Shown here one piece after another: positions 8,801-18,355 of a stretch of 64,000 nucleotides of DNA. Both the position numbers and the translations under genes were made by a program. Within the stretch, counting starts at the first letter, position 1. Each line of letters begins with the position of its first letter. The stretch covers positions 22,340-86,339 of the forward strand of contig NZ_AJTQ01000125.1 in assembly GCF_000262345.1 (NCBI RefSeq), written 5' to 3'. This stretch comes from Streptomyces xiaopingdaonensis (GTDB lineage Bacteria; Actinomycetota; Actinomycetes; Streptomycetales; Streptomycetaceae). A model generated the notes under the pieces. That model was not told the DNA's origin and did no database searches. It saw only the letters and a program-made list of their open reading frames with translations.

Positions 8801-10402
8801 CTCATCTCGCCGCCGCCGCACCACGACATCTACTCGATCGAGGACCTCGCCCAGCTCATCCACGACCTGAAGAACGCCAACCCGCAGGCCCGCATCCACG
8901 TCAAGCTCGTCAGCGAGGTCGGCGTCGGCACCGTGGCGGCCGGCGTCTCGAAGGCCCACGCCGACGTGGTGCTCGTCTCCGGGCACGACGGCGGCACCGG
9001 TGCCTCGCCGCTCACCAGCCTCAAGCACGCCGGCGGGCCCTGGGAGTTGGGGCTCGCGGAGACCCAGCAGACGCTGCTCCTCAACGGCCTGCGCGACCGC
9101 ATCGTCGTGCAGACCGACGGGCAGCTCAAGACCGGCCGCGACGTGCTCGTCGCCGCGCTGCTCGGCGCCGAGGAGTACGGCTTCGCCACGGCGCCGCTCG
9201 TCGTCTCCGGCTGCGTCATGATGCGCGTCTGCCATCTGGACACCTGCCCGGTCGGCATCGCGACGCAGAACCCCGTGCTCCGCGAGCGGTACACGGGCAA
9301 GGCCGAACACCTCGTCAACTTCTTCGAGTTCATCGCCGAGGAGGTCCGCGAGCTCCTCGCCGCGCTCGGGTTCCGGTCGCTCGACGAGGCCGTCGGCCAC
9401 GCCGAACTCCTCGACACCAGCAGGGCCGTCGACCACTGGAAGGCGCAGGGCCTCGACCTCGCGCCGCTCCTCCACGTGCCCGAGCTCCCCGAGGGCGCGG
9501 CGCGGCACCGGGCCATCCCGCAGGAGCACGGCCTGGAGAAGGCGCTCGACAACCAGCTCATCAAGCTCTCGGCCGACGCGCTCAACGCGGAGACCGCCGA
9601 GCAGGCGCAGCCGGTCCGCGCCCAGCTGGCGATCCGGAACATCAACCGCACGGTCGGCACGATGCTCGGCCACGAGGTGACCCGGAAGTTCGGCGGCGCC
9701 GGGCTCCCCCAGGACACCATCGACGTCACCTTCACCGGCTCGGCGGGCCAGTCCTTCGGCGCCTTCGTGCCGAGCGGCGTCACGCTGCGGCTGGAGGGCG
9801 ACGCCAACGACTACGTCGGCAAGGGCCTCTCCGGCGGGCGCCTCGTCGTCCGCCCCGACCGCGGGGCCGACCACCTCGCCGAGTACTCGACGATCGCGGG
9901 CAACACCCTCGGCTACGGCGCGACCGGTGGCGAGGTCTTCCTCCGCGGCCGTGTGGGCGAGCGGTTCTGCGTCCGCAACTCCGGTGCCACGGTGGTCGCC
10001 GAGGGTGTCGGGGACCACGGCTGCGAGTACATGACCGGCGGTTCCGCCGTCGTCCTCGGGGAGACGGGGCGGAACTTCGGCGCCGGCATGTCGGGCGGCA
10101 CCGCGTACGTCCTCGACCTCGACCCCGACCGCGTCAACCCCGGCCTGCGGGACGCCGTCGGCGTACCGGGGGCCGACGAGCTGGAGTGGCTGCACGGCGT
10201 GGTGCGCCGCCACCTCGAGGAGACCGGTTCCACCGTCGCCGAGCGGCTCCTCGCCGACTGGGAGCGGACCGCCGCCCGGTTCAGCCGGGTTCTACCCCCC
10301 ACCTACAAGGCCGTGCTCGCCGCCAAGGACGCCGCCGAGCGGGCGGGACTCTCCGAGTCCGAGACCCACGAGAAGATGATGGAGGCGGCGACCCATGGCT
10401 GA
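5804..10402 (+). CDS. gltB: Glutamate synthase (NADPH/NADH) large subunit
   Basis: 1532-residue GOGAT large subunit, which makes two glutamates from glutamine and 2-oxoglutarate. The class II glutaminase nucleophile is Cys27 in [10 protein letters not shown], implying removal of a 26-residue propeptide. The central domain and FMN-binding synthase domain follow, with [12 protein letters not shown] near residue 920 and the 3Fe-4S cysteines in [15 protein letters not shown] near 1136-1147. The C-terminal beta-helix ([27 protein letters not shown]) is complete. The ATG at 5804 has a GGGAG site about seven bases upstream. It overlaps gltD by eight bases. Confidence 0.97.
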   Translation: MRAAPLAALAHPAKQGMYDPRYEHDACGVGFVATLTGEPDHQLVERGLTVLRNLEHRGATGSDPDTGDGAGILVQIPDAFLREVTDFALPAAGAYAVGIAFLPADEADAAAAVARIEQLADEEGLRVLGWRDVPVAPELLGAGARETLPQLRQLFVADAAGERDGVALDRIAFVLRKRAEHDADVYFPSLSSRTVVYKGMLTTGQLEPFFPDLSDRRFASAIALVHSRFSTNTFPSWPLAHPYRFIAHNGEINTVQGNRNWMRARESQLSSALFAAKDATPEAAADLSRIFPLCTPGASDSATFDEVLELLHLGGRSLPHSVLMMVPEAWENHETMDPARRAFYEYHATLMEPWDGPACVTFTDGTQVGAVLDRNGLRPGRYWVTDDGLVVLGSEVGVLDIEPERIVRKGRLQPGRMFLVDTAEHRIIEDDEVKAQLAAEHPYEEWLDSGLIALADLPEREHVVHTHASVTRRQQTFGYTEEELRVLLAPMAKSAAEPIGSMGTDSPIAALSERPRLVFDYFTQLFAQVTNPPLDAIREELVTSLRSPLGPQGNLLEPSATSCRSVTLPFPVIDNDELAKLIHINADGDLPGFRSAALSGLYRVADGGAGLAARLREICDEADAAIESGARLIVLSDRHSDAEHAPIPSLLLTSAVHHHLIRTKQRTQVGLLVEAGDVREVHHAALLIGYGAAAVNPYLAMESVEDLVRAGTFLPGDMEPEAAIRNLIKALGKGVLKVMSKMGISTVASYRGAQVFEAVGLDESFVDTYFHGTTTKIGGAGLETIAKEVAARHAKAYPATGIASAHRALEIGGEYQWRREGEPHLFDPDTVFRLQHATRTRSYDIFKKYTDGVNEQSERLMTLRGLFRLKEGERRPVPLEEVEPASEIVKRFSTGAMSYGSISQEAHETLAVAMNRLGGKSNTGEGGEDAERLYDPERRSSIKQVASGRFGVTSEYLVNSDDIQIKMAQGAKPGEGGQLPGHKVYPWVAKTRYSTPGVGLISPPPHHDIYSIEDLAQLIHDLKNANPQARIHVKLVSEVGVGTVAAGVSKAHADVVLVSGHDGGTGASPLTSLKHAGGPWELGLAETQQTLLLNGLRDRIVVQTDGQLKTGRDVLVAALLGAEEYGFATAPLVVSGCVMMRVCHLDTCPVGIATQNPVLRERYTGKAEHLVNFFEFIAEEVRELLAALGFRSLDEAVGHAELLDTSRAVDHWKAQGLDLAPLLHVPELPEGAARHRAIPQEHGLEKALDNQLIKLSADALNAETAEQAQPVRAQLAIRNINRTVGTMLGHEVTRKFGGAGLPQDTIDVTFTGSAGQSFGAFVPSGVTLRLEGDANDYVGKGLSGGRLVVRPDRGADHLAEYSTIAGNTLGYGATGGEVFLRGRVGERFCVRNSGATVVAEGVGDHGCEYMTGGSAVVLGETGRNFGAGMSGGTAYVLDLDPDRVNPGLRDAVGVPGADELEWLHGVVRRHLEETGSTVAERLLADWERTAARFSRVLPPTYKAVLAAKDAAERAGLSESETHEKMMEAATHG

Positions 10403-11858
10403 CCCGAAGGGCTTTCTCACCACCGAGCGCGAGGGCGCCCAGTCGCGCCCCGTCGAGGAGCGCGTCAGGGACTGGAGCGAGGTCCACGTCCCCGGCTCGC
10501 TGCTGCCGATCGTCAGCGAGCAGGCGGGGCGCTGCATGGACTGCGGCATCCCGTTCTGCCACAGCGGCTGTCCGCTGGGGAACCTCATCCCCGAGTGGAA
10601 CGACTACGCCTACCGGGACGACTGGTCGGCGGCGAGCGAACGGCTCCACGCGACCAACAACTTCCCGGAGTTCACCGGGCGGCTGTGTCCCGCGCCGTGC
10701 GAGTCGGCCTGCGTCCTCGGCATCAGCCAGGAGCCGGTGACGATCAAGAACGTCGAGGTCAGCATCATCGACAAGGCGTGGTCCGGCGGCCTCGTCACGC
10801 CGCAGCCGCCCGAGCGCCTCTCGGGGAAGACGGTCGCGGTGATCGGCTCCGGGCCCTCGGGGCTCGCCGCCGCGCAGCAGTTGACCCGCGCGGGGCACAC
10901 CGTGGTCGTCTACGAGCGCGCCGACCGCCTCGGCGGGCTGCTGCGGTACGGCATCCCCGAGTTCAAGATGGAGAAGCGGCACATCAACCGCCGTATCGAG
11001 CAGATGCGCGCGGAGGGCACCAAGTTCCGCACCGGCGTGGAGATCGGCCGGGACATCGACGCGGCGAAGCTCCGCAAGCGCCACGACGCCGTCGTGATCG
11101 CGGCCGGCTCCACCACGGCCCGCGAACTGCCGGCGCCCGGACGCGAGTTGAACGGCATCCACCAGGCGATGGAGTACCTGCCGCTCTCCAACAAGGTCCA
11201 GGAGGGCGACTACGTCGCTCCGCCGATCTCCGCGGAGGGCAAGCACGTCGTCGTCATCGGCGGCGGCGACACCGGCGCCGACTGCGTCGGTACCGCGCAC
11301 CGCCAGGGCGCGGCCTCCGTCACGCAGTTGGAGATCATGCCGAAGCCGGGCGAGGAGCGCGCGCCGCACCAGCCGTGGCCGACCTTCCCGATGCTCTACA
11401 AGGTCACCTCGGCGCACGAGGAGGGCGGCGAGCGCGTCTACTCGGTGAACACCACCCGCTTCGAGGGCGACGAGGACGGCAACGTCCAGTGGCTCCACCT
11501 GGTCGAGGTCGAGATGGTCGAAGGCAAGCTGACGCAGAAGCCGGGCACCGAGCGGAGGATCCCCGCCCAACTCGTCACGCTGGCCATGGGGTTCACCGGC
11601 ATCGACAGGGAGAACGGCCTCGTCGAGCAGTTCGGCCTCGACCTCGACGAGCGCGGGAACGTCGCGCGCGACGCCGAGTTCGCCACCAACGTCCCCGGCG
11701 TGTACGTCGCGGGCGACGCCGGGCGCGGGCAGTCCCTCATCGTCTGGGCCATCGCCGAGGGGCGCTCCGCGGCGAAGGGCGTCGACCGGCACCTCGCCGG
11801 CGGCGCGAGCGCGCTCCCGGCGCCGATCCGGCCGACGGACCGGGCGCTCACCGTCTGA
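10395..11858 (+). CDS. gltD: Glutamate synthase small subunit
   Basis: 487-residue partner of GltB. It passes electrons from NAD(P)H through FAD and 4Fe-4S clusters to the large subunit. N-terminal cluster cysteines are visible in [17 protein letters not shown] and [13 protein letters not shown]. Two dinucleotide-binding folds follow: [15 protein letters not shown] (about residue 151) for FAD and [14 protein letters not shown] (about 285) for NAD(P). The start codon lies inside the end of gltB, so the two are co-transcribed and probably translationally coupled. Confidence 0.97.
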   Translation: MADPKGFLTTEREGAQSRPVEERVRDWSEVHVPGSLLPIVSEQAGRCMDCGIPFCHSGCPLGNLIPEWNDYAYRDDWSAASERLHATNNFPEFTGRLCPAPCESACVLGISQEPVTIKNVEVSIIDKAWSGGLVTPQPPERLSGKTVAVIGSGPSGLAAAQQLTRAGHTVVVYERADRLGGLLRYGIPEFKMEKRHINRRIEQMRAEGTKFRTGVEIGRDIDAAKLRKRHDAVVIAAGSTTARELPAPGRELNGIHQAMEYLPLSNKVQEGDYVAPPISAEGKHVVVIGGGDTGADCVGTAHRQGAASVTQLEIMPKPGEERAPHQPWPTFPMLYKVTSAHEEGGERVYSVNTTRFEGDEDGNVQWLHLVEVEMVEGKLTQKPGTERRIPAQLVTLAMGFTGIDRENGLVEQFGLDLDERGNVARDAEFATNVPGVYVAGDAGRGQSLIVWAIAEGRSAAKGVDRHLAGGASALPAPIRPTDRALTV

Positions 11859-11866
11859 CCCCCGCA

Positions 11867-11901
11867 CCCGTGCGGCCACCGCCCGGCGGCGGCCGCACGG
11901 G
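11867..11901. terminator. Bidirectional terminator after gltD
   Basis: Perfect 11-base stem CCCGTGCGGCC/GGCCGCACGGG with a 13-base loop, nine bases after the gltD stop. It lies between gltD and the convergent M20 gene, so it can serve both. Confidence 0.7.
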
Positions 11902-11955
11902 CGGTGCCCCGCGCCCGCATCGCGCTGCCGGGTGCGGGGCGCTGCCGTCACGCCC

Positions 11956-13704
11956 TCAGTACTGGGGCTCCAACTCGGGCCCCAGCGAGGAGAACTTCTC
12001 CTTGCTGATCACCTGCGCCGGGGGCCAGGTGATGTTCTCGGGCGGCCAGCTCTGGCCCGTCTTCTCGAGGAACCAGGACGGCGGTTCGTACATCGGCGGC
12101 TCGTATCCGTCGGGGAGGGCCGTCTTCCAGTCGACGTCCTCGGTGCGCTCGGCGAACTCCTTCTTCAGCGCCTTCAGCAGCTTCGGCTGCACGACCAGGT
12201 CGAGCGCGGTCGCCGCGAGGTACTTCGCCGCGGCGAGCAGCGCCGCGTGCCCGGGCGCCGAACCCGCGCACGACGCCGTCGACCAGGTGTGCATCTTCGA
12301 GCCGACGGGTGCGAGCGCCGTGCCGAGCGAGACCGTCGGCACCTGCCAACTGATGTCGGCGACGTCCGTGGAGCCGCCGCCGTTGAAGACCGGGTTGGGC
12401 GGGGTGAGTTCGCCGATCTCGTCGTGGAGGCCCTTCTGCGGGAGGCCGAGGGACTTCTGCAGGGACTTGGCGATCCGCTGGGCCTCGTCGGAGTGGTCCG
12501 GCGGCCCGATCTGCCGCATGTTGTCGTACATCAGCTCGGCGAAGGAGCGGGAGGGAAGCTGGTTCCAGCACGCCGACGTGATCTTGTGCCGGACGCTCGT
12601 ACGGCTCGCCTTCGCCGCCGCCTCGGAGACGGCGATCACCTTCTCCAGCAGCGACTCGACGCGCTCCGGGCTCCCCTCGCGGACGTAGTAGGAGATCTCC
12701 GCCTTCTCCGGGGTGACGTTGGGGATGTCCCCGCCGTTGACGATCGCCCAGTGCAGCCGTGCCGAGGGCGCCATCGCCTCCTCGCGGAGGAACTCCGACA
12801 TCGTCGCCATCATCACGGCGGCGTCGAGCGCGCTCTTGTTGCCGAGCGGGCTGCCGCCGTGCCCGGCGACGCCGAGGAAGGTGAAGGTCACGGCTGTCAT
12901 CGCCGTCGAGGTGTCCCAGCCGGTGGCGTTGGCTGTCGAGGGGTGCCAGTCGAGGAAGGCGTCGAGGTCGTCGTAGACGCCCTTGCTGACCGCGTAGGTC
13001 TTGCCGATGAGCTGTTCCTCCGCGGTCGAGCCGAAGAACTTCACGGTGACGTCGAGCCCGTGCTGCTTCGCCGCACGCGCGACCGCTGCCGCCGCCGCTG
13101 CCGCCGCGGTGCCGAGCGCGCAGTGGCCGCAGCCGTGCCCGGGGCCGTAGGTGGGGGAGAACGGGTCGTGGATGTACTCCAGCGGTGCGTGCTCGCCCGC
13201 GCCCTTGCGCTGCGAGAGGCCGGGGAGCGCGTCGTACTCGCCGCTGAACCCGAGGACGGGGCCGCCCGAGCCGCTCGTGAAGGTCGCCGTGAACGCAGTG
13301 GGGAAGCCGGCGGTGCCGAACTCCACGTCGAAGCCCGCCTGTTCGAGGAAGTCGGCCTGGGCGAGCGAGGACTTCCACTCGCGCAGGCTCAGCTCGGCGT
13401 TCTCCCATATCTCGTCGTTGAGCCCCACGATGCGCTTCTCCTGGCGCTCGATCCAGGAGAGCGCCGAGGTCTTGGCGGGGGAGTCCTTGGCGAGGCCCTT
13501 CGGGGGTTCGTAGCCGTCACCGGCCGCCGGGCCGGCCGCCGCAGCCATCGCGGGGTCCGCCGTCGCGGCGCCTGCGGCCGTCGTCACGCCGGCGGCGCCG
13601 AGGAGCTGCATGATGCGGCGCCTGCTCATGCCGCCTGCGGCCATCGTCTCGGCGGCCTGCTTCGCCTGCTCGACGCTTTCGTGGGGATCGTGCAAGTCGC
13701 ACAC
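11956..13704 (-). CDS. Tat-exported M20 family amidohydrolase (AbgB-like)
   Basis: 582-residue zinc amidohydrolase related to p-aminobenzoyl-glutamate hydrolase AbgB. A twin-arginine signal, SRRRIMQLLGAAG, lies at about residues 26-38 with a following Ala-rich core, so the enzyme probably works outside the cytoplasm. Metal and catalytic residues fit GHGCGHCALG (about residue 190), GSTAEEQLIG and DWHPS, and the dimerisation-domain motif GVAGHGGSPLGNKSALDA is present. A Trp/Pro-rich C-terminal tail of about 50 residues (YEPPMYEPPSWF, WPPENITWPP) is not part of the usual fold. The natural substrate is unknown. Confidence 0.85.
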   Translation of the reverse strand: MCDLHDPHESVEQAKQAAETMAAGGMSRRRIMQLLGAAGVTTAAGAATADPAMAAAAGPAAGDGYEPPKGLAKDSPAKTSALSWIERQEKRIVGLNDEIWENAELSLREWKSSLAQADFLEQAGFDVEFGTAGFPTAFTATFTSGSGGPVLGFSGEYDALPGLSQRKGAGEHAPLEYIHDPFSPTYGPGHGCGHCALGTAAAAAAAAVARAAKQHGLDVTVKFFGSTAEEQLIGKTYAVSKGVYDDLDAFLDWHPSTANATGWDTSTAMTAVTFTFLGVAGHGGSPLGNKSALDAAVMMATMSEFLREEAMAPSARLHWAIVNGGDIPNVTPEKAEISYYVREGSPERVESLLEKVIAVSEAAAKASRTSVRHKITSACWNQLPSRSFAELMYDNMRQIGPPDHSDEAQRIAKSLQKSLGLPQKGLHDEIGELTPPNPVFNGGGSTDVADISWQVPTVSLGTALAPVGSKMHTWSTASCAGSAPGHAALLAAAKYLAATALDLVVQPKLLKALKKEFAERTEDVDWKTALPDGYEPPMYEPPSWFLEKTGQSWPPENITWPPAQVISKEKFSSLGPELEPQY

Positions 13705-13870
13705 GGGAGCCTCCGTCTCGTACGTGCTTGATCACCGATGCGCTGCGCACTCTGACTCGGGGCTGTTTCGGCCGTACGCTGCCCAGATGCCGGGGGCGTT
13801 ACGCGTGTGGGCGCCGGGTTCCGCGTGCCGCGGCGTGCGCGGCGGGTCTCCCGGGGCGACCATCGACGCC

Positions 13871-14443
13871 ATGGACCACACGCTCCACCTGGCGCAGCAG
13901 CCCGACGCCGACGCCCTGCTGAGCCGCAGCCCTCTGGCGCTCCTCGTCGGCTCCCTCCTCGACCAACAGGTGCCCATGGAACGCGCCTTCGCAGGACCGT
14001 ACGAACTCACCCGGCGCCTCGGGGACGACGGCCTCGACGCACGCGCCGTCGCCGCGATGGACCCCGAGGAGCTGGAGCAGCTCTTCTCGGAGAAGCCCGC
14101 CGTGCACCGCTTCCCCGGCTCCATGGCGAAGCGCGTGCAGCAGCTCTGCCAGTACCTCGTGGAGCACTACGACGGCAGCGCCGAGACCGTCTGGGAGGGC
14201 GCTTCCGACGGGCGCGACCTGCTGCGCCGACTCAAGGCCCTGCCCGGTTACGGCGACGCCAAGGCGCAGATCTTCGTCGCCCTGCTCGGCAAGCAGCTCG
14301 GCGTCCGTCCGCAGGGCTGGCGCGAGGCGGCGGGCCCGTACGGCGAGGACGGCACCTACCGCTCGGCCGCCGACGTGACGGGCCCCGAGACGTTGGAGAA
14401 GGTGCGGGCGCAGAAGAAGGAGCAGAAGGCGAAGGGGCGTTAG
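13871..14443 (+). CDS. HhH-GPD type base-excision repair protein
   Basis: 190-residue protein resembling actinobacterial HhH-GPD DNA glycosylases. LLVGSLLDQQVPMERAF near the N-terminus and the helix-hairpin-helix LKALPGYGDAKAQIFVALLG (about residues 118-137) are visible. There is no C-terminal Fe-S cysteine cluster. The start at 13871 (MDHTLHLAQQ) is chosen because homologues begin there. An in-frame ATG at 13787 lies six bases after a TACGCT -10 hexamer, a leaderless pattern, but the extra 28 residues would include a TTA codon, which is very rare in streptomycete genes. Confidence 0.8.
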   Translation: MDHTLHLAQQPDADALLSRSPLALLVGSLLDQQVPMERAFAGPYELTRRLGDDGLDARAVAAMDPEELEQLFSEKPAVHRFPGSMAKRVQQLCQYLVEHYDGSAETVWEGASDGRDLLRRLKALPGYGDAKAQIFVALLGKQLGVRPQGWREAAGPYGEDGTYRSAADVTGPETLEKVRAQKKEQKAKGR

Positions 14444-14542
14444 GCCGACGCGGATTCGGCATCTCTGCACGGTGGTCGGCCGCACGACGGCCCCGTCGGG
14501 GACGGCTCCCCGCGACGCGGCCGACTACCGCGCCCGGCGTGT

Positions 14543-14570
14543 GCCGAGCGTCCCGCCGGACGCGCTCGGC
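14543..14570. terminator. Hairpin between convergent genes
   Basis: Eight-base stem GCCGAGCG/CGCTCGGC with a 12-base loop, just downstream of the PPOX gene stop on the minus strand and about 100 bases after the HhH-GPD gene. It may be the terminator for the minus-strand gene. Confidence 0.35.
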
Positions 14571-14576
14571 CCCTCG

Positions 14577-15044
14577 TCAGTCCTCGGCGAGGTGGGCGGG
14601 GAAGCCGCCGGTGGCGACCGGGCCCCAGCGGGTCGGGGTGAGGCGCAGCAGGGACTTGCCCTGTTTGCGCATCGCCTCGCGGTACTCGTCCCAGTCCGGG
14701 TGCTCGCCGGAGATCGCCCGGAAGTACTCGACGAGCGGCTCGACGGACTCCGGCGGATCGATCACCTCCGCCTCGCCGTCGACCTGTACCCACGGCCCGT
14801 TCCACTCGTCGGAGAGGACGACGGCGCTCGCCCGCTGCGTGCGCCGCGCGTTGCGGACCTTGGCGCGCTCCGGGTAGGTCGAGACGACGATCCGCCCCTC
14901 CTGGTCGACTCCGCAGGTGACGGGCGACGCCTGCGGGGTGCCGTCGGTACGGGTGGTGAGCAGGACGGCGCGGTGCCTGGGCCGGACGAACTCCAGGAGG
15001 TCGTCGAGGCCGACGGGGGTGTTGGTCGCGATCGTAGGACTCAT
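14577..15044 (-). CDS. PPOX-class, probably F420-dependent, oxidoreductase
   Basis: 155-residue protein of the pyridoxamine-phosphate-oxidase-like split-barrel fold. The family opening FVRPRHRAVLLTTRTDGTPQ is followed by SPVTCGVDQEGRIVVSTY and KVRNARRTQRASAVV, and the end TRWGPVATGGFPA also fits the F420-binding subgroup. The start MSPTIATN at 15044 is preferred to an upstream ATG that adds an unrelated Arg-rich stretch. It likely reduces or oxidises a small cytoplasmic substrate, which I cannot name. Confidence 0.83.
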   Translation of the reverse strand: MSPTIATNTPVGLDDLLEFVRPRHRAVLLTTRTDGTPQASPVTCGVDQEGRIVVSTYPERAKVRNARRTQRASAVVLSDEWNGPWVQVDGEAEVIDPPESVEPLVEYFRAISGEHPDWDEYREAMRKQGKSLLRLTPTRWGPVATGGFPAHLAED

Positions 15045-15093
15045 GGCACCCGAACCTACGCGACGGAGGACCGCGCGCCCGTCCGGCCCGGCC

Positions 15094-16002
15094 TCAGGCG
15101 TCGCACTCCAGCACCGAGCGGCACGACGAGCACCGGGCACGCACCCTGCCCCGCACCGGTATCCGGATACGGCGGAGGCAGGTCGGGCAGCGGAACGAGA
15201 CGCGGGGCGGCGAGCCGGAGTCGAAGGCGTAGGCGGCGTTCGGCCGCGGTACGGGCGGGCGGCCGGCGAGGGCGAGCTTGCGGTCCTTGGCGTACCGGGC
15301 GCGCGTCGCCCAACCGGCGGCCGTGAGCGGCGGCTGCCGCCGGTCGCGCGCGGCGAGGGCGCGGCCCGCGACGTACGCGTCGTACGCCTGCGGGCTGGTG
15401 AACCGGACGGCGGGGTCCTCGCCGTTGAGCTCGGCGCGCTTGGCGAGGACGTAGCCGAACTCCTCCGGTGTGAGGTAGCCGAGCTTCTGCGAGGTGAGCG
15501 CGTCCTGGCGGAAGGCGTCGAGGAGGAGCCAGCCGGCGCCGAGGTAGGCGGCGGCCGTGTCGGTGAGGATCTCGTTCTCGCCGACGGTGTCGAAGGCGAG
15601 GTCGAGCCGGTGCAGCAGTACGTGCGCCACCTCGTGCGCGAGGGCGGCGCCGACGTCCCTGCGGTGCGTCTTGAACCGCGTGTTGAGCTCGACGAAGTAC
15701 TCGGGCCCCGCCTCCAGTTCGACGTTGGCCGCGTGCTCCATCTCGCGGAAGCTGACGATCACCCGGGCCTCGGGCAGCCGGTAGTGGCGGACGACGGCAG
15801 CGGCCACCTGCTGGACGCCGAGGTGGAGTTCGTCGTCGTCGGCGAAGGCGACCTCGGCGGGGGAGAGGCTCGGGTCCCAGGTTCTGAGGGTCTCGTACGA
15901 CAGGCGGCGGTGGAGGGCGGCGATGGCGTCGCGGACCGTCTCCAGGTGCGGAAAGCCGTGTTCGACCGGGTCGGCCGCGCCGCGCCCGCTACCCGTGCCC
16001 AT
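15094..16002 (-). CDS. Putative zinc metallopeptidase with C-terminal zinc ribbon
   Basis: 302-residue protein of unknown role. The zinc-protease motif AHEVAHVLLH (HExxH, about residues 121-130) is preceded by a region like ImmA/IrrE-type domains (RVIVSFREMEHAANVELEAG). The C-terminus carries two CxxC pairs (CPTC about 30 residues from the end, then CSSC) forming a zinc ribbon. There is no signal peptide or membrane segment, so it is cytoplasmic. A GAGGTGG ribosome site lies six bases before the ATG. No helix-turn-helix regulator or toxin is adjacent. Confidence 0.7.
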   Translation of the reverse strand: MGTGSGRGAADPVEHGFPHLETVRDAIAALHRRLSYETLRTWDPSLSPAEVAFADDDELHLGVQQVAAAVVRHYRLPEARVIVSFREMEHAANVELEAGPEYFVELNTRFKTHRRDVGAALAHEVAHVLLHRLDLAFDTVGENEILTDTAAAYLGAGWLLLDAFRQDALTSQKLGYLTPEEFGYVLAKRAELNGEDPAVRFTSPQAYDAYVAGRALAARDRRQPPLTAAGWATRARYAKDRKLALAGRPPVPRPNAAYAFDSGSPPRVSFRCPTCLRRIRIPVRGRVRARCSSCRSVLECDA

Positions 16003-16291
16003 CGCCTACCACCTCGGACCCTCGCGCCTGCGGTCGTTCCACTCTACGGGCGGATGTACGGCTCCCGGCGGGCGGTCCGGAAAGCGGTTGCCGTATCGCG
16101 GGTGCGCTCGTCCTCCTCGCCTGCGACCGCCGAATGCGCGCCGACGGCCGACGGTCGTGAGCCTGCTCTCCTCGGCGGGGACCACCGCAGCGGACGGGCA
16201 CTCGACGAACCTGGGCTAGGGTGCGCTGTGCGGTGCGCGTGCCGCCCACCGCACAGCCCGCAGCGACGACACGGGAGCAGAGCACCGGCCG

Positions 16292-16627
16292 ATGGAGAAC
16301 AACGAGATCGACACCGCCGTACGCGACGAGCTGGCGGAGCTGCGGGACAGCATCGACAACATCGACGCGGCCGTGGTCCACATGCTCGCCGAGCGCTTCA
16401 AGTGCACCCAGCGCGTCGGCAGGCTCAAGGCGGGGCACGGTCTTCCGCCGGCCGACCCGGCCCGCGAGTCCCGGCAGATCGACCGCCTCCGCAGCCTCGC
16501 CGAGGACGCCAAGCTCGACCCCGCCTTCGCGGAGAAGCTGCTCAACTTCATCATCGCCGAGGTGATCCGGCACCACGAGCGGATCGCGGAGGAGGGCGTG
16601 GGCAGCCAGGACACGCCGGTCGGCTGA
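16292..16627 (+). CDS. Chorismate mutase (AroQ type)
   Basis: 111-residue all-helical AroQ-class enzyme converting chorismate to prephenate for phenylalanine and tyrosine synthesis. The family pattern is clear: LRDSIDNIDAAVVHMLAERF, then KCTQRVGRLKA, and a last helix with FIIAEVIRHHERIA. There is no signal peptide, so it is the cytoplasmic form. A 289-base stretch upstream has no gene. Confidence 0.92.
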   Translation: MENNEIDTAVRDELAELRDSIDNIDAAVVHMLAERFKCTQRVGRLKAGHGLPPADPARESRQIDRLRSLAEDAKLDPAFAEKLLNFIIAEVIRHHERIAEEGVGSQDTPVG

Positions 16628-16752
16628 GGGCGCACGCGGTCCTGCGGCGCTCGGTCGCTGCCGCGTCAAGTGCTCGGGTTCCTGTGGGAGTTCGCGACGG
16701 CAGCCCGGGGTCCGCAGTATCGCTCCCGTCCCGCCGCTCGGGACACGACTGC

Positions 16753-17403
16753 TCAACGGGGCGTACGTGGGGGGCGCTTCGGGGTGCGCGTTGACGGAGG
16801 CGGTGTGCCGAGGCGCTGAGCGCCGGCGAAGATCGCCACCATGCCGACGACCTCCTCGGCGACTTCGCGGGGCCACACGTGGTCTCCCCGGCGTGAGCGG
16901 CCCGCGACGATGCCGTGGAGGGCCGTCCAGAGCTGTTCGCCCCGCTCCAGCGCCTCCTCCGGGCCGATTCCGGGGTCGACCGCGTGCAGGTCGTCGGCCA
17001 GGGAGGCCGTCCGCTCCTCCATCCACGCACGGACGGCGCCGGTCCCCTTGAGCCAGTCGACGCTTTCGAAGAGCAACTGGTACGGGCCGGGACGCTCCAG
17101 CGCCCAGCCGACGTAGGCGAGAGCGAACGCGTCGAGACGCTCCCGCGGCCCTGCGGCTGCGGCCACCGCCGCCTCGGCCCGTTCCCGTGCCTCGGCGAAG
17201 TGCATCTCGAGCACGGCGTCGATGAGCGCCGCCCGCGAGTCGAAGTGCAGGTAGACGGCGGTCGCCGAGACGTCGCAGGCGCGGGCGACCGCGCGGAGCG
17301 AGGGGGCGGGGGCGGTGCGGGGCTCCTGCAGCAGCCTCGATGCCGCCTCGATCAGGGACTGCCGCAGGTCGCGGCCGCCCCTGCCCGCCGTGCCGACGGC
17401 CAT
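16753..17403 (-). CDS. TetR family regulator
   Basis: 216-residue repressor-type protein. The N-terminal helix-turn-helix is at about residues 12-58 (PSLRAVARACDVSATAVYLH, FDSRAALIDAVL). The C-terminal domain belongs to the WHG-like TetR group. The ATG at 17403 is chosen because GGAGG lies seven bases upstream; another ATG at 17409 is too close to that site. It diverges from an SDR gene, and two matching palindromes lie between them, so it probably represses both itself and the dehydrogenase. Confidence 0.88.
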   Translation of the reverse strand: MAVGTAGRGGRDLRQSLIEAASRLLQEPRTAPAPSLRAVARACDVSATAVYLHFDSRAALIDAVLEMHFAEARERAEAAVAAAAGPRERLDAFALAYVGWALERPGPYQLLFESVDWLKGTGAVRAWMEERTASLADDLHAVDPGIGPEEALERGEQLWTALHGIVAGRSRRGDHVWPREVAEEVVGMVAIFAGAQRLGTPPPSTRTPKRPPRTPR

Positions 17404-17436
17404 TCCCATCCTCCGTGCGCTTCCGGGCCTTGTTGG

Positions 17437-17485
17437 TTGACAGGTGTCAATGTACCGTGCGGAACCGGTACTTGACAGCTGTCAA
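17437..17485. promoter_or_regulatory. Twin operators between the TetR gene and the SDR gene
   Basis: TTGACAGGTGTCAA at 17437-17450 and the perfect palindrome TTGACAGCTGTCAA at 17472-17485, 35 bases centre to centre. Both contain TTGACA on each strand, so they also offer -35 elements in both directions. They stand in the only gap between the divergent genes. The likely ligand is the adjacent TetR protein. Confidence 0.7.
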
Positions 17486-17498
17486 CCTTGGGGGTTTC

Positions 17499-18281
17499 AT
17501 GCGGAGGGTCACGGTCGTCACCGGAGCGAGTTCCGGCATCGGCGAGGAGTTCGCACGCCGGTTCGCGAGCCGGGGCGACGACCTGGTCGTGGTCGCCCGG
17601 CGCGTCGAGCGGTTGGAACGCCTCGCGGCGGAGTTGCGGGAGCAGCACGGGGTGAGGGTGACACCCGTCGCGCTGGACCTCACCGCTCCCCGGCCCGGTC
17701 GGGCGCTGCGTCACCGGCTCGCGCAGGAGGGCGTCGTCGCCGGCGCACTGGTGAACTGCGCCGGGTACGGCAGGTCCGGGGCGTTCGCCCGGGCCGATGC
17801 GGAGGAGACGGCCCGGCAGATCGCCGTGGACGTCACCGCCCTTACTGATCTGACCAGAGCACTCTGGCCCGACCTGCTCGACGCCGAAGCGGGGCTGCTG
17901 CTCAATGTGGCCAGCCTCACCGGGTACGCGCCGATGCCGGGGATGGCCGTCTACGCGGCGGCGAAAGCCTTCGTGGTCTCCTTCACCGAGGCGCTGTGGG
18001 CCGAGGGGCGCGGTAGCCGGCTGCGAGTGCTGTGCCTGTCGCCCGGCCCCACCAGCAGTGAGTTCTACGGGACTTCGGGGACGTCCACCGACGGGGTTCG
18101 CTTCCAGACTCCGCAACAGGTCGTCGACGCGGCCTTCCGTGCGCTGGGCAAGCGGCGGCCCACCGTCGTGTCGGGACGCGCGAACGCCCTCGCCGCAACC
18201 CTGATGCGCGTTCTGCCCCGGCGGCTCGTCCTCGCGCTGACGGCGCGAGAGGCGCCCCGGCCCTCCGCCGCCGTCCCGTGA
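17499..18281 (+). CDS. Short-chain dehydrogenase/reductase
   Basis: 260-residue classical SDR. The cofactor site TGASSGIGEEFARRF (about residues 8-22), NCAGYG, the catalytic Ser in LLNVASLTGYAP, and YAAAKAF (YxxxK) are all present, and LSPGPTSSEF follows. The family pattern resembles YqjQ/DltE-type reductases acting on acyl or steroid-like substrates; the true substrate is unknown. The start at 17499 is just 14 bases from the downstream operator, consistent with tight repression by the divergent TetR protein. Confidence 0.9.
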   Translation: MRRVTVVTGASSGIGEEFARRFASRGDDLVVVARRVERLERLAAELREQHGVRVTPVALDLTAPRPGRALRHRLAQEGVVAGALVNCAGYGRSGAFARADAEETARQIAVDVTALTDLTRALWPDLLDAEAGLLLNVASLTGYAPMPGMAVYAAAKAFVVSFTEALWAEGRGSRLRVLCLSPGPTSSEFYGTSGTSTDGVRFQTPQQVVDAAFRALGKRRPTVVSGRANALAATLMRVLPRRLVLALTAREAPRPSAAVP

Positions 18282-18355
18282 GCCCCGCTTCCGCTGCGGC
18301 GACAGGCGGCGCTGGGACGGGCCCCTACTTCAAGCCCTCCCTGGACGGCGGGCGT

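Noticed and set aside
5741..10213. 1490-codon open frame on the minus strand across gltB
   Set aside because: It is the antisense shadow of gltB, produced by high-GC codon bias. Its product is a mix of Val, Arg, Gly and Asp with no domain.
13787..13870. Leaderless start at 13787 for the HhH-GPD gene
   Set aside because: The TACGCT-n6-ATG pattern is good, but the extra residues are unlike homologues and include a TTA codon. Kept only as an alternative.
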